Source: an uncultured bacterium (GTDB lineage Bacteria > Bacillota > Clostridia > Oscillospirales > Oscillospiraceae). From it: 64,000 bases of DNA. The stretch spans positions 1 to 64,000 of the forward strand of contig CANDCH010000002.1 in the NCBI GenBank assembly GCA_947383145.1, given 5' to 3'. How positions within the stretch are numbered: position 1 is the stretch's first letter; each line of letters starts with the position of its first letter. The translations under genes and the position numbers were made by a program. Under the pieces are notes generated by a model that searched no databases, was not told the DNA's origin, and worked only from the letters and a program-made list of their open reading frames with translations. Positions 24,962 through 31,998 of the stretch are shown here, in pieces.

Positions 24962-25229
24962 GGCGTTGTTCTCCTTTCATTATCATGCTCCGCGTCCCCG
25001 CGCCGCTCACGACGGCTCCGCGCTTCCTCGTTGTCACGCTGCAAAGCGGCCAGACCGCTCGCTCGCTTTCCCTCCGCCTCGGGCATAATTCGGATTTGCT
25101 CCGCAAATCTTCGCCTTTTGCCCTCGCTCCGGTCCAAGCTCCCTCGCTGTCCGCTTCTTCGCGCTTCCTCGTTGTCGCGCTGCGAAGCGGCCAGACCGCT
25201 CGCTCGCTGTCCGCTTCTTCGCGCTTCTT
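24962..25229 (-). repeat. Post-stop hairpin repeat, copy C
   Basis: Core hairpin 25081-25123: outer GGGC/GCCC plus inner ATTTGC/GCAAAT around a 3-nt loop. Flanking GCTTGGACCGGAGCGA and GCGTGACAACGAGGAAGCGC modules occur twice. In the sense of the upstream XkdQ-like gene it begins immediately after its stop. It separates two phage genes that are normally adjacent. Confidence 0.85.
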
Positions 25230-26183
25230 TTAAATCATCGCGTCCGTCTCTCCCAGCGCCAGGGTGGTGGCCAGCCCCTCCGCGCCGCAGGACACCTCCG
25301 ACTGGGCCACCCGGTACCGCCCGTTGGCCCCGCAGTCCCGCAGCCCCACCGACACCAGCTGCCCCGGCCAGGCCAGAAACGCCCCGGCCAGGGTGATCCG
25401 CATCCGCACCCGGCCCGACCGGGCCGCCTTCAGCTGATACCCGGCGGTGTAGCGCATGGCGGCGGTGCCGGTGGTGTTGGGCACGGCGACCACCCGCCGG
25501 GCGCAGCCGCCCTGGGCCAGAAAATCCGGGTCGGACACCCACTGGGTTCCCAGGGCGGTCCGCCGCCGGACGGCCACCTGGCTGAGCACTCCATGGCGCT
25601 CCTCCCGGTATTCCCAGCCCGTCGCCGGGTCCCCCTCCCGGACCCGCAGCACCGTTTCGTCCCGGTGGGGGTCCAGCACCAGCCGCCCCTCCCGGTCAAA
25701 CCGGGGAATCACGCCGCCGTAGTAGCAGGCGTAACGCCGCACCACGCTCCACTCGCTCTCCCCGCTGGACACGGTGAAGCCCTCCAGGGTGGGCAGCTCC
25801 CCGCCGCCCACCGCCTCGATCCCATAGGGCGACACATGGCCCGCCACGATGTCCGCCCGGGTGACCCGCTGGTACTCGGCGGGCATGGCCTCGTTGTCCA
25901 GCAGCAGGGCGGCCATCCCCCGTCCGGCCAGCTCCAGGTACAGCCCGTCCTTGCCGCACCGCACGGCGAACTCGTCCACCACCCCGGTAAACACCCGCTC
26001 CCCCTCCCATTCGGCGAAGAAGCGGCAGGCGGCGGACAGCAGCTTTTCCTGCCCCCGCTCCCACAGGCACCGCAGGAAGAAGCTGTCGCAGGGGGTGTCG
26101 GTGCCGTAGCAGAACCTCCAGCTGACGGCGGTGGGCAGGGCCAGCGTCTCTCCCCCGCCCAGCTTCACCCAGCACTTCATCAT
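25230..26183 (-). CDS. XkdQ-like hub protein (phage late-control D-like)
   Basis: 317 residues from the ATG at 26183, which overlaps the LysM gene stop (ATGATGA). The protein has the pattern of tail hub proteins: an early beta domain (WRFCYGTDTPCDSFFLRC), FTGVVDEFAVRCGKDG, MAALLLDNEAMPAEYQ, and a late GRVRMRITLAGAFLAWPGQL. It probably trimerises under the spike. The long frame running further upstream overlaps LysM and repeat sequence and is not used. Confidence 0.82.
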   Translation of the reverse strand: MMKCWVKLGGGETLALPTAVSWRFCYGTDTPCDSFFLRCLWERGQEKLLSAACRFFAEWEGERVFTGVVDEFAVRCGKDGLYLELAGRGMAALLLDNEAMPAEYQRVTRADIVAGHVSPYGIEAVGGGELPTLEGFTVSSGESEWSVVRRYACYYGGVIPRFDREGRLVLDPHRDETVLRVREGDPATGWEYREERHGVLSQVAVRRRTALGTQWVSDPDFLAQGGCARRVVAVPNTTGTAAMRYTAGYQLKAARSGRVRMRITLAGAFLAWPGQLVSVGLRDCGANGRYRVAQSEVSCGAEGLATTLALGETDAMI

Positions 26184-26749
26184 TTGATTCTCACCCTCTG
26201 TCCCGCGTAAATCAGATTGGGGTTGCGGATGGACGGGTTGAGCTCCACAATCCGGTTCAGCTCCACGCCGTACCGCCGCGCCAGCTCCCACAGGGTTTCT
26301 CCCCGGGCCACGGTGTGCCATTGGGGTTCCTCCCCGTCCCCCTGGCCGCCCGCAGAGGCCGCGGGCCGGACGGACAGCTTGGCGTCCCCCGCGCCGTCCA
26401 CCACCTCCCAGAACTCGAAGGAGTAGGCCACATAGTCCCGCCGGGGCGCCTGCCGCAGCTCCAGGGAGGCGAACCAGGCGGTGGTGGTCATCCACACCGG
26501 GTGGACCAGCACCCCGGGCGTCTCCTCGTAGAACACGGTGGCCAGCTCCTTGAAGGTGTCGTAGGCCCGCTCCCCCACGAACTCCCCCTCTCCCCGGAGC
26601 ACCCGCCGGGTCTGGCCCAGGCTCTGGAGGTGATAGCGGCCGAAGGGGATCTTCTGCACCGCGATTTTCCGATCGTAGGCGATGGAGTACACCCTGGGAT
26701 TGTGGGGCCACACAAAGCTCTTGAACCGCATGGGCGTCAGGATCATCAT
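26180..26749 (-). CDS. LysM-domain tail protein (XkdP-like)
   Basis: 189 residues from the first ATG of MMILTP, behind GGGGGGAAGAG. The N-terminal 130 residues resemble the PBSX XkdP head domain (FKSFVWPHNPRVYSIAYDRK split at the strand), and the C-terminal 50 residues are a LysM domain (HTVARGETLWELARRYG ... LIYAGQRVRIK). In phage tails this type links tube and hub. It normally follows the tape measure gene; here it follows a 185-residue acidic protein and repeat copy D. Confidence 0.85.
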   Translation of the reverse strand: MMILTPMRFKSFVWPHNPRVYSIAYDRKIAVQKIPFGRYHLQSLGQTRRVLRGEGEFVGERAYDTFKELATVFYEETPGVLVHPVWMTTTAWFASLELRQAPRRDYVAYSFEFWEVVDGAGDAKLSVRPAASAGGQGDGEEPQWHTVARGETLWELARRYGVELNRIVELNPSIRNPNLIYAGQRVRIK

Positions 26750-26764
26750 CTCTTCCCCCCTCAT

Positions 26765-26978
26765 TTTGTCTCATTGAGCGCGGCCCGCCGCTCACGGCGG
26801 CTCCGCGCTCCCTCGCTGTCCGCTTCTCCGCGCTTCCTCCCTGTCACGCTGCGAAGCGGCCAGAACGCTCGGTCCCTTTCCCTTCGTCTCGGGCAGAACC
26901 CGCCTCCGCTGCGCGGCGGCTGGGCTTCTGCCCTCGCTCCGCTCCAAGCTCCCTCGCTGTCCGCTTCTCCGCGCTTCC
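26765..26978 (-). repeat. Post-stop hairpin repeat, copy D
   Basis: Core hairpin 26891-26933: outer GGGCAGAA/TTCTGCCC (the A-to-G and T-to-C changes compensate each other relative to GGCAAAA/TTTTGCC) and inner CCGC-tgc-GCGG. Flanks match copy C closely. It starts right after the stop of the acidic protein gene, in that gene's sense. Confidence 0.85.
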
Positions 26979-27536
26979 TCAAAAGATGCTCATGCCGCCG
27001 TCGTAGCGGCGGCTGTCCCGGCGCACCGCCCGGTCCAGCTCGTCCACGGCCAGGGCGGCGGACCGCCCCGGCTCCTCCGCCGGCCAGACCCGGCCAGCCT
27101 GCTCCACCGGCAGGGCCAGCGCCGCCGGGCTCACCGCCCGTGCGGTCCTGCGGTACAGCTCCTCCAGCCCGCTCCCGGCCTCCCGGCGGAGGCGCGGAAG
27201 GCTGTCCGCCCTTCCGGCGTCCCGTCCTTCCCCTTCCTGCCGCTGCGCAGCCTGCGCCGCCGCAGTCAGCTCCCGGAGGGCCTCCCCCGCGCGCTCCTCC
27301 GCTCCGTCCCGCTCCGGGCCTCCGGCCTGCGCCGGGCCGGGGCCGCGGTCCCGGAAAACCTCCGTCTCCGGCCCGCCGCCGGAAAAACCCGCTTCATCCT
27401 CCGGGTCCGGCGCCTTCCCGGCCTCCGGGGCGGGGCGGGCGGGGGACCCGGCCCACCGAATCTCCAGCCCGTCCTCCCGCTCCTCCTCGTCCTCGGCCTC
27501 CAGCAGGGTCAGCAGCTCCTCCAGCCGGTCAACCAC
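26979..27536 (-). CDS. Unknown acidic protein at the tape-measure position
   Basis: 185 residues, rich in Ala, Glu, Gly and Pro. The first 15 residues (DRLEELLTLLEAEDEEE) are a likely helix, the middle is low complexity, and the last 50 (GLEELYRRTARAVSPAALAL ... DELDRAVRRDSRRYDGGMSIF) look helical. It sits exactly where a tape measure of 600-2000 residues should be, between the assembly chaperone and the LysM protein. No other gene of the right size exists. It could be a much reduced tape measure or an adaptor; no family was recognised. Its start overlaps the preceding zinc-ribbon frame. Confidence 0.6.
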   Translation of the reverse strand: MVDRLEELLTLLEAEDEEEREDGLEIRWAGSPARPAPEAGKAPDPEDEAGFSGGGPETEVFRDRGPGPAQAGGPERDGAEERAGEALRELTAAAQAAQRQEGEGRDAGRADSLPRLRREAGSGLEELYRRTARAVSPAALALPVEQAGRVWPAEEPGRSAALAVDELDRAVRRDSRRYDGGMSIF

Positions 27537-27822
27537 CGCCGCCGCCCCCTTTCAGTTCTTGATACCGGGCCCAGTCGAACCCGGCGTTGACAGACCAGCT
27601 CTCCCTGGGCGCGCCGCAGGCGGGGCAGGGCTCCGCCTGCGCCCTTTGGAGGCAGTCGGGGCACAGCCGGGCCAGCTCCTCCTCCTGGTCCAGGGCCAGG
27701 TTGAGGGCGCACCACAGGTAATCCCGGTCGGTCATGCGTTTTGCCCGCTCCTCGGTGGGCAGAGCGCCGAACAGGCGGAGCACGCGCCACTGAAGGCGCT
27801 CATAATGCGCGTGCTCCAGGCT
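27529..27822 (-). CDS. Zinc-ribbon extension of the tail assembly chaperone (-1 frame)
   Basis: This 97-residue segment is read in the -1 frame after the A7 slip site at 27828-27822. It contains a helical part (EHAHYERLQWRVLRLFGAL), MTDRDYLWCALNLALDQEEE, then a zinc ribbon (CPDC ... CPAC) and a Gly-rich end. The frame has clear protein-like sequence before its first Met (27735), which only makes sense if it is entered by frameshifting, as in gpG-gpGT of lambda-like and many other phages. A 68-residue product from the ATG at 27735 (overlapping TGA) is the alternative. Confidence 0.7.
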   Translation of the reverse strand, partial: SLEHAHYERLQWRVLRLFGALPTEERAKRMTDRDYLWCALNLALDQEEELARLCPDCLQRAQAEPCPACGAPRESWSVNAGFDWARYQELKGGGGGG

Positions 27823-28151
27823 TTTTTTCGCCGGGATATCTCCTCCCCGCCGTCCAGGGGGGAGGGGTTGCACTCCCGGTTGAACGCCGCCCAGGCGTCC
27901 GCCAGCCGGGCCACATCCTCCACCCGCAGGGCGGCCAGCACGGCCTCCCCGCCGTCAAATACGGGCTTCCCATGCCGCTCCAGCGCCCGGGCGATGAGGC
28001 AGGCGTTGCGGCACAGGGCCCGTTCCCGGCCGTCCCTGGCCATGGCGTCCCCCTCCCGGCGGGCGTCCAGCGCCTCCCGGGCGGACAGCAGCCGCAGCTC
28101 GCCCTGGGGGATTTTTATCCGGTCCGGCCCGGACCAAAATCCGCTGTCCAT
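27732..28151 (-). CDS. Tail assembly chaperone (XkdN-like), frame-0 product
   Basis: 139 residues without frameshift. Residues 1-100 (IKIPQGELRLLSAREALDA, CRNACLIARALERHGKPVFDGGEAVLAAL split) are a helical domain found at the XkdN position. Codon 110 ends at the A7 slip site; the 29 residues after it in frame 0 are low-information and Ser/Cys-rich, whereas the -1 frame encodes a proper domain. Slippage would give a 207-residue fusion. Chaperones of this kind hold the tape measure during tail assembly. Confidence 0.75.
   Translation of the reverse strand: MDSGFWSGPDRIKIPQGELRLLSAREALDARREGDAMARDGRERALCRNACLIARALERHGKPVFDGGEAVLAALRVEDVARLADAWAAFNRECNPSPLDGGEEISRRKKAWSTRIMSAFSGACSACSALCPPRSGQNA
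27822..27828 (-). other. A7 slippery heptamer for programmed -1 frameshift
   Basis: On the minus strand the codons CGA AAA AAA G contain A AAAAAA in the frame needed for -1 slippage. It lies at the junction where frame-0 protein quality drops and -1 quality begins. A GC-rich hairpin could form downstream but was not modelled. Confidence 0.7.
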
Positions 28152-28152
28152 C

Positions 28153-28566
28153 CTACGCCGCCGTCTCCATCCGCCGTCCGGCCACCAGGGTGAGCTTCTC
28201 CACCACCGTTTTGCCCAGCTGGGCGTCCTCCTCGATGCCGCTCCATTGGCAGTCGGAGTAGATCACCTTTCGGTCGGGCTTGCAGATGACCAGGGAGAAG
28301 TTCTTCATGCCGTAGAAATCCAGCCCGTCGGCGATGGCCTGGTCGGTGGCGTACAGCCGGGTGAGCTGGATGACGTAATTCTGGGGCCCCTGGACGGTGG
28401 CCACCGGCTCCTCCTCGCCAAAGGCCTCCACGGAGTAAGAGCTTCTGGACGCCTTGCAGTTATAGCTCTGGACCACGGCCACCTTCTGTCCGTCCAGCTC
28501 CAGCCAGATGTCGGAGCTGGTGGGAAAGCCCGCGGCGCTCAGCCCCGCGTTAAAGTTTGCGCTCAT
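28153..28566 (-). CDS. Contractile tail tube protein (XkdM, DUF2001)
   Basis: 137 residues from the ATG at 28566, with AAGGAGG ahead. The beta-rich sequence (DIWLELDGQKVAVVQSYNCK, then GPQNYVIQLTRLYAT and FSLVICKPDRKVIYSDCQW) fits the XkdM tail tube family, which stacks into the inner tube of contractile tails. It ends 2 nt before the assembly chaperone start. The 334-bp gap to the sheath gene holds repeat copy E. Confidence 0.9.
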   Translation of the reverse strand: MSANFNAGLSAAGFPTSSDIWLELDGQKVAVVQSYNCKASRSSYSVEAFGEEEPVATVQGPQNYVIQLTRLYATDQAIADGLDFYGMKNFSLVICKPDRKVIYSDCQWSGIEEDAQLGKTVVEKLTLVAGRRMETAA

Positions 28567-28599
28567 TGTATTCCCTCCTTGTATCCTGAATCCGCGTCT

Positions 28600-28900
28600 C
28601 GCCTGCTCGCGGCGCGCGGCGGCTCGAACGCTATACCGCATCCACGTCTCGCCTGCTCGCGACGCGCGGCTTCCCTCCGGCTCAGGCAAAACCCAGTCCC
28701 GCTGCGCGGGCCTTGGCTTTTGCCTTCGCTTCGGTCCATCCGCGCTGCTCGCAACGGCTCGAACGCTATACCGCATCCACGTCTCGCCTGCTCGCGACGC
28801 GCGGCTTCCCTCCGGCTCAGGCAAAACCCAGTCCCGCTGCGCGGGCCTTGGCTTTTGCCTTCGCTTCGGTCCATCCGCGCTGCTCGCAACGGCTCGAACG
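28600..28900 (-). repeat. Post-stop hairpin repeat, copies E1 and E2, in a 135-bp tandem duplication
   Basis: Hairpins 28685-28724 and 28820-28859 are identical (GGCAAAACC ... CCCGC-tgc-GCGGG ... TTTTGCC). The units 28621-28755 and 28756-28890 are an exact 135-bp tandem copy and a third start of the unit (28891-28902) reaches into the sheath stop codon. The duplication is therefore recent or maintained. As with other copies it begins right behind the stop of the gene upstream in sense. Confidence 0.9.
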
Positions 28901-29935
28901 CTATACTGTAATATGCGCCGACAGCCACACCTGGTTGAGCCCGTGGGCCACGGTGAAGGCGAACTCCACCAGACACACGGTGGGGTCGCCGTCCAGGGCG
29001 GACACGGTCACGTCCTCATAGCTGTCGATGATCTCCCGGCTGACCCGCTTTTCCAGCTCCATCACCGTGAGGGAGCGGATGGCCCCCCGGCTCTGGGCGG
29101 TATTTTTGGCGCGGCTGAACCTGGCCCGCAGAGCGCTGCGGATGCCGGGAATCACCTCGTCCACCACCAGAATGGTGGTGAGCTCCCGCCAGGTGGCGTC
29201 CACCGCGCCGCCGGTTTTGGTGCGGGTGGTGACCCCCCGCACCACGTAGCAGGCCCCGGCCAGGGTCTCCAGGGGAGTCACGCCCCCCTGCACCAGCAGG
29301 TCGATGTCGCCGTCGCCGTAATTGCACTCCAGCTCCCCCAGTCCGTAGAGCTGCGCGCCCCCCAGGGGCAGGGCGGGGTCGGCCCCTCCGGCGATGGCTC
29401 CGGCCACGGCGGCGGCGCACAGGGCTCCGCCGTTTTCCTCCCCCGCGCCGGGGGCGGCCAGCACCACCCGCTCGCAGTTGAGCTGTCCCGCCCGCCGGAC
29501 CAGCTGCTCCACCGTCTCGCCTTTCGCGCCACCCACCACGGCGATGCGCTCCCGCCGGGCGGCGGAGCACTCCTGCACCATGGTTTTCAGCGCCTGCTGC
29601 ACCGCCGTGTCCGCGCTTGCGCACACGATCACATTCACATGCTCCAGCTCCGCTGCCGTGGCGAAGGCGGCGGTATAGTCCGCGTCGGCGGGCACGCCGT
29701 ACACCACGCCCGCGCCGTTGCGGATGGCCAGCTGGGCCATCCGGCTGAGCAGGCAGCCGCCCACGTCCGCCGCCGCCCGGCTGTAGCTGGTCCACTGGTA
29801 GTACGTCCCGCCGTCCGCGCCGTCCATGGCGGCGATCACCGCCACGCTGCCGCCGCCCGCGGCGGCGGCGGTGAGGCTGGACGCCTCATAGGAGGAATAC
29901 ACCCCCGGCCTCTCATGCTTGGTCACCGCGCTCAT
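28901..29935 (-). CDS. Contractile tail sheath protein (XkdK-like)
   Basis: 344 residues. The start HERPGVYSSYEASSLTAAAAGGGSVAVIAAM and the end VTVSALDGDPTVCLVEFAFTVAHGLNQVWLSAHITV are the N- and C-terminal parts of the sheath fold that link neighbouring subunits. The central LYGLGELECNYGDGDIDLLVQGGV and ELEKRVSREII are typical. It is shorter than PBSX XkdK (around 466 residues), lacking most of the outer domain; this minimal size is seen in small contractile systems. The gene overlaps the end of the previous one by 4 nt. Confidence 0.9.
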   Translation of the reverse strand: MSAVTKHERPGVYSSYEASSLTAAAAGGGSVAVIAAMDGADGGTYYQWTSYSRAAADVGGCLLSRMAQLAIRNGAGVVYGVPADADYTAAFATAAELEHVNVIVCASADTAVQQALKTMVQECSAARRERIAVVGGAKGETVEQLVRRAGQLNCERVVLAAPGAGEENGGALCAAAVAGAIAGGADPALPLGGAQLYGLGELECNYGDGDIDLLVQGGVTPLETLAGACYVVRGVTTRTKTGGAVDATWRELTTILVVDEVIPGIRSALRARFSRAKNTAQSRGAIRSLTVMELEKRVSREIIDSYEDVTVSALDGDPTVCLVEFAFTVAHGLNQVWLSAHITV

Positions 29936-30435
29936 TTTATCCTCCCTCTCACTTCAAAGTCCGCAAAGGTCCCCGCCTCTCCGTCCGTCCGGGCCACCAG
30001 CCAGGCTCCGCACCGGCAGCTCACCGTCTGGCGGTACAGCCCCTCCCGCTCCAGAAACTCCACCCGGCCCGCCTGAACCTCCAGGGCGGGCAGTCCCGCC
30101 GCCCCCTGGCAGAGCAGCGTCTCCAGCGCGGTCTCCGCCGCCCGCTGGCAGGCTTCCCCGCCCCCGTCCCTGGGGGCGAAGATGTCCACAAGGAAGGTGA
30201 GCTCCGCCTCCCGGCCATAGAGCTCCCGCTCCCTTCCGGTGTCCGGGTCTCTGTGCGCGCCCAGGTAGTCGCCGAAGCCGCCGCAGGCGCACGCCGCCCT
30301 GCCCAGGGCCACGGCGGCCGCCGCCTCCCGCCAGCGGGGGGCCGGGGCGCAGTCCATGGCGGCCACGGCGTTGAGGCCGTTTTGCCGCAGCTGCTCCGCC
30401 ACCCTCTCCCGCAGGGCGCCGAAGGCCCCGCTCAC
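29932..30435 (-). CDS. Probable tail completion or terminator protein
   Basis: 167 residues from a GTG that overlaps the upstream stop (GTGA). N-terminal helix (SGAFGALRERVAEQLRQNGL) and a central ELTFLVDIFAPRDGGGEACQ followed by ETVSCRC-like beta strands fit proteins that sit just before the sheath gene and cap the tail. No exact family is claimed. It is translationally coupled to its neighbours on both sides. Confidence 0.6.
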   Translation of the reverse strand: MSGAFGALRERVAEQLRQNGLNAVAAMDCAPAPRWREAAAAVALGRAACACGGFGDYLGAHRDPDTGRERELYGREAELTFLVDIFAPRDGGGEACQRAAETALETLLCQGAAGLPALEVQAGRVEFLEREGLYRQTVSCRCGAWLVARTDGEAGTFADFEVRGRIK

Positions 30436-30767
30436 GGCGCGTTCTCCGGGCAGGGCCGCAGGGCCAGCCACAGATGGGTGACCTGCCCCCCCACCCAGAT
30501 AGGCCGCACGGTCATCACCTCATATCGTCCGCCGCCCCACTCCAGCCAGCCGCCGGGTCCGGTTTTGTCCAGGGGCAGCTCCGGGTCGGCCAGCCCCAGA
30601 AACCGGTCCTGGGCATAGCTGCCCAGCGCCCCGGCGGTGTACTGCCAGTCCGCCCTTGTCATGGGCTGAACGATGGCCATGCCCCGGCCCGCCTCGGTTC
30701 CGTCCTCCCTGCGGCACACCATCTCCTGCCCATAGGTCCTGATGACCCACTCAAACGCCTCGATCAA
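30432..30767 (-). CDS. Head-tail joining protein candidate
   Basis: 111 residues from a TTG at 30767, chosen because GGGGGTGAG lies just upstream and the TTG overlaps the preceding TGA. The segment GRGMAIVQPMTRADWQYTAGALGSYAQDRFLGL and the C-terminal RYEVMTVRPIWVGGQVTHLWLALR read as one beta-rich domain like XkdH-class joining proteins. The extended reading frame upstream overlaps the coding region of the previous gene and is not used. Confidence 0.6.
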   Translation of the reverse strand: MIEAFEWVIRTYGQEMVCRREDGTEAGRGMAIVQPMTRADWQYTAGALGSYAQDRFLGLADPELPLDKTGPGGWLEWGGGRYEVMTVRPIWVGGQVTHLWLALRPCPENAP

Positions 30768-31117
30768 CCGCTCACCCCCTGAAATACGAACCCCTCGTCC
30801 CGCAGGTAGGGGCCCATCAGCTCCATGGCCCTCCGGGCCAGCCTGTCCCCGCCGCCGCTTCCCGGCTCCCGGCGCACGGAGATGTCCCCGGCGGACAGGG
30901 CGGTGACGCCCTCCAGCCCCCGGCCATCCCGCAGCCAGTCCATGGCCAGCCACGCCGCCGCCAGGGGGTACTCCTCCCCGCAGTCCTCCGGGGTGAGGCC
31001 GTCCCTCAATTTGCGCTCCAGCGTCCGGCAGGCGGCGGCGCACACCGCCTCCAGCAGCTCCCCGCTCTGCCCCGCGCCGCCCAGGGCCTGAACCAGCTTC
31101 ATCACCTGTTCCGTCAT
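30764..31117 (-). CDS. Head-tail connector candidate
   Basis: 117 residues from the ATG at 31117. A helical protein (VMKLVQALGGAGQSGELLEAVCAAACRTLERKLRDGL) of a size and place matching XkdG-following connector proteins. ALSAGDISVRREPG is a repeated theme of gp6-like connectors. The ribosome site is weak. It overlaps the next gene by 4 nt. Confidence 0.6.
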   Translation of the reverse strand: MTEQVMKLVQALGGAGQSGELLEAVCAAACRTLERKLRDGLTPEDCGEEYPLAAAWLAMDWLRDGRGLEGVTALSAGDISVRREPGSGGGDRLARRAMELMGPYLRDEGFVFQGVSG

Positions 31118-31128
31118 GGCCGCGCCCC

Positions 31129-31998
31129 CTAGATGAGAAAGGCGCCGTCGGCCTCCTGCCGGGGGCCTTCCTCCGGGCCATAGCTCAGCTGGACGCCGGG
31201 GACCAGCAGGCGGTCCGTTTTTTCCCGGCACAGCTTGAGGAAGCCCAGCAGCTCCTCCTCATCCAGCTTGCCCGCCGCCCGCTCCAGCAGGGCGTGGTCC
31301 GCCCCCGGCTCGGCCACGCCGGCCAGCCGCACCAGCTCCCGCCGCAGGCTTTTGAGGTACTTCCGGCCCAGCCGGGCCTCGTCCTCCATGCGCCTGCCCG
31401 CGCTCTTGACCACGCCGGAGCGGCGCTGGGCCGGCACCGCCACAAAGGACCACTCGTACACGTCGGCGGCCCCTGTGAGCACGCCGCAGCACAGCTGTCC
31501 GCCGTACTCCTCCCCCTTCTCGTGGGGGCAGGCGTCCAGCTCCTCCCCGCAGACGGAGCAAACCACCCGGTCCACGGCGCAGCCCACGCTGACCTCCCGC
31601 TTGATGCCGCCGTCGATCTCGGCGATGAGGGCGGCGTTTTCCGGGGTGCGCATCAGGTAGGCCCAGCCCTTGAGCCAGCGGCAGGGCCGCCCGTCCCGGG
31701 TGAGGGAGCCGTCCCCGTCCACCACCTGGGTGCGGTAAATACGGGCGGTCTGTCCCTTTGCGGACCACTGGTGGTCAAACACCCCGGGCACCCCCACAAA
31801 GAGGGGGGCCAGCTCCTCCAGGGTCTGGCCGTCGAACCGCTCGCAGTCCCGGTCGATGTCGTTGTCGCACAGCCGAAGGGCGAAGGTATACACCTCGCCG
31901 GCCTCCAGCTCCCTCCGGGCCAGGGCGTTGATGAGGGCCAGGTCCCCGTCCTCCGGGGCGCCGATGGCCTTGACCCGCGCGTCCTTATTGATCCCCAT
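31129..31998 (-). CDS. Phage prohead protease or XkdF-like protein
   Basis: 289 residues from MGINKD at 31998 (spacing to GGAGGAGG is better than from the ATG at 32004). LCDNDIDRDCERFDGQTLEELAPLFVGVPGVFDHQWS has the His and context of the capsid protease nucleophile region, and DVYEWSFVAVPAQRR is the family C-terminal strand. A four-Cys cluster (VCSVCGEELDACPHEKGEEY split, then LCCGVLTG) may bind zinc. The last 70 residues are helical and may act as a scaffold. It lies after the portal gene. Confidence 0.75.
   Translation of the reverse strand: MGINKDARVKAIGAPEDGDLALINALARRELEAGEVYTFALRLCDNDIDRDCERFDGQTLEELAPLFVGVPGVFDHQWSAKGQTARIYRTQVVDGDGSLTRDGRPCRWLKGWAYLMRTPENAALIAEIDGGIKREVSVGCAVDRVVCSVCGEELDACPHEKGEEYGGQLCCGVLTGAADVYEWSFVAVPAQRRSGVVKSAGRRMEDEARLGRKYLKSLRRELVRLAGVAEPGADHALLERAAGKLDEEELLGFLKLCREKTDRLLVPGVQLSYGPEEGPRQEADGAFLI

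Noticed and set aside
26184-26795. Long N-terminal part of the XkdQ-like frame
   Set aside because: It overlaps the LysM gene in another frame; the ATG at 26183 overlapping the LysM stop is the natural start.
28621-28890. CRISPR-like tandem repeat
   Set aside because: Two directly joined 135-bp identical units without spacers; this is a tandem duplication of the post-stop repeat.
30768-31181. Upstream part of the 30432-31181 frame
   Set aside because: It is a shadow of the connector gene; the TTG at 30767 overlapping the previous stop is a better start.
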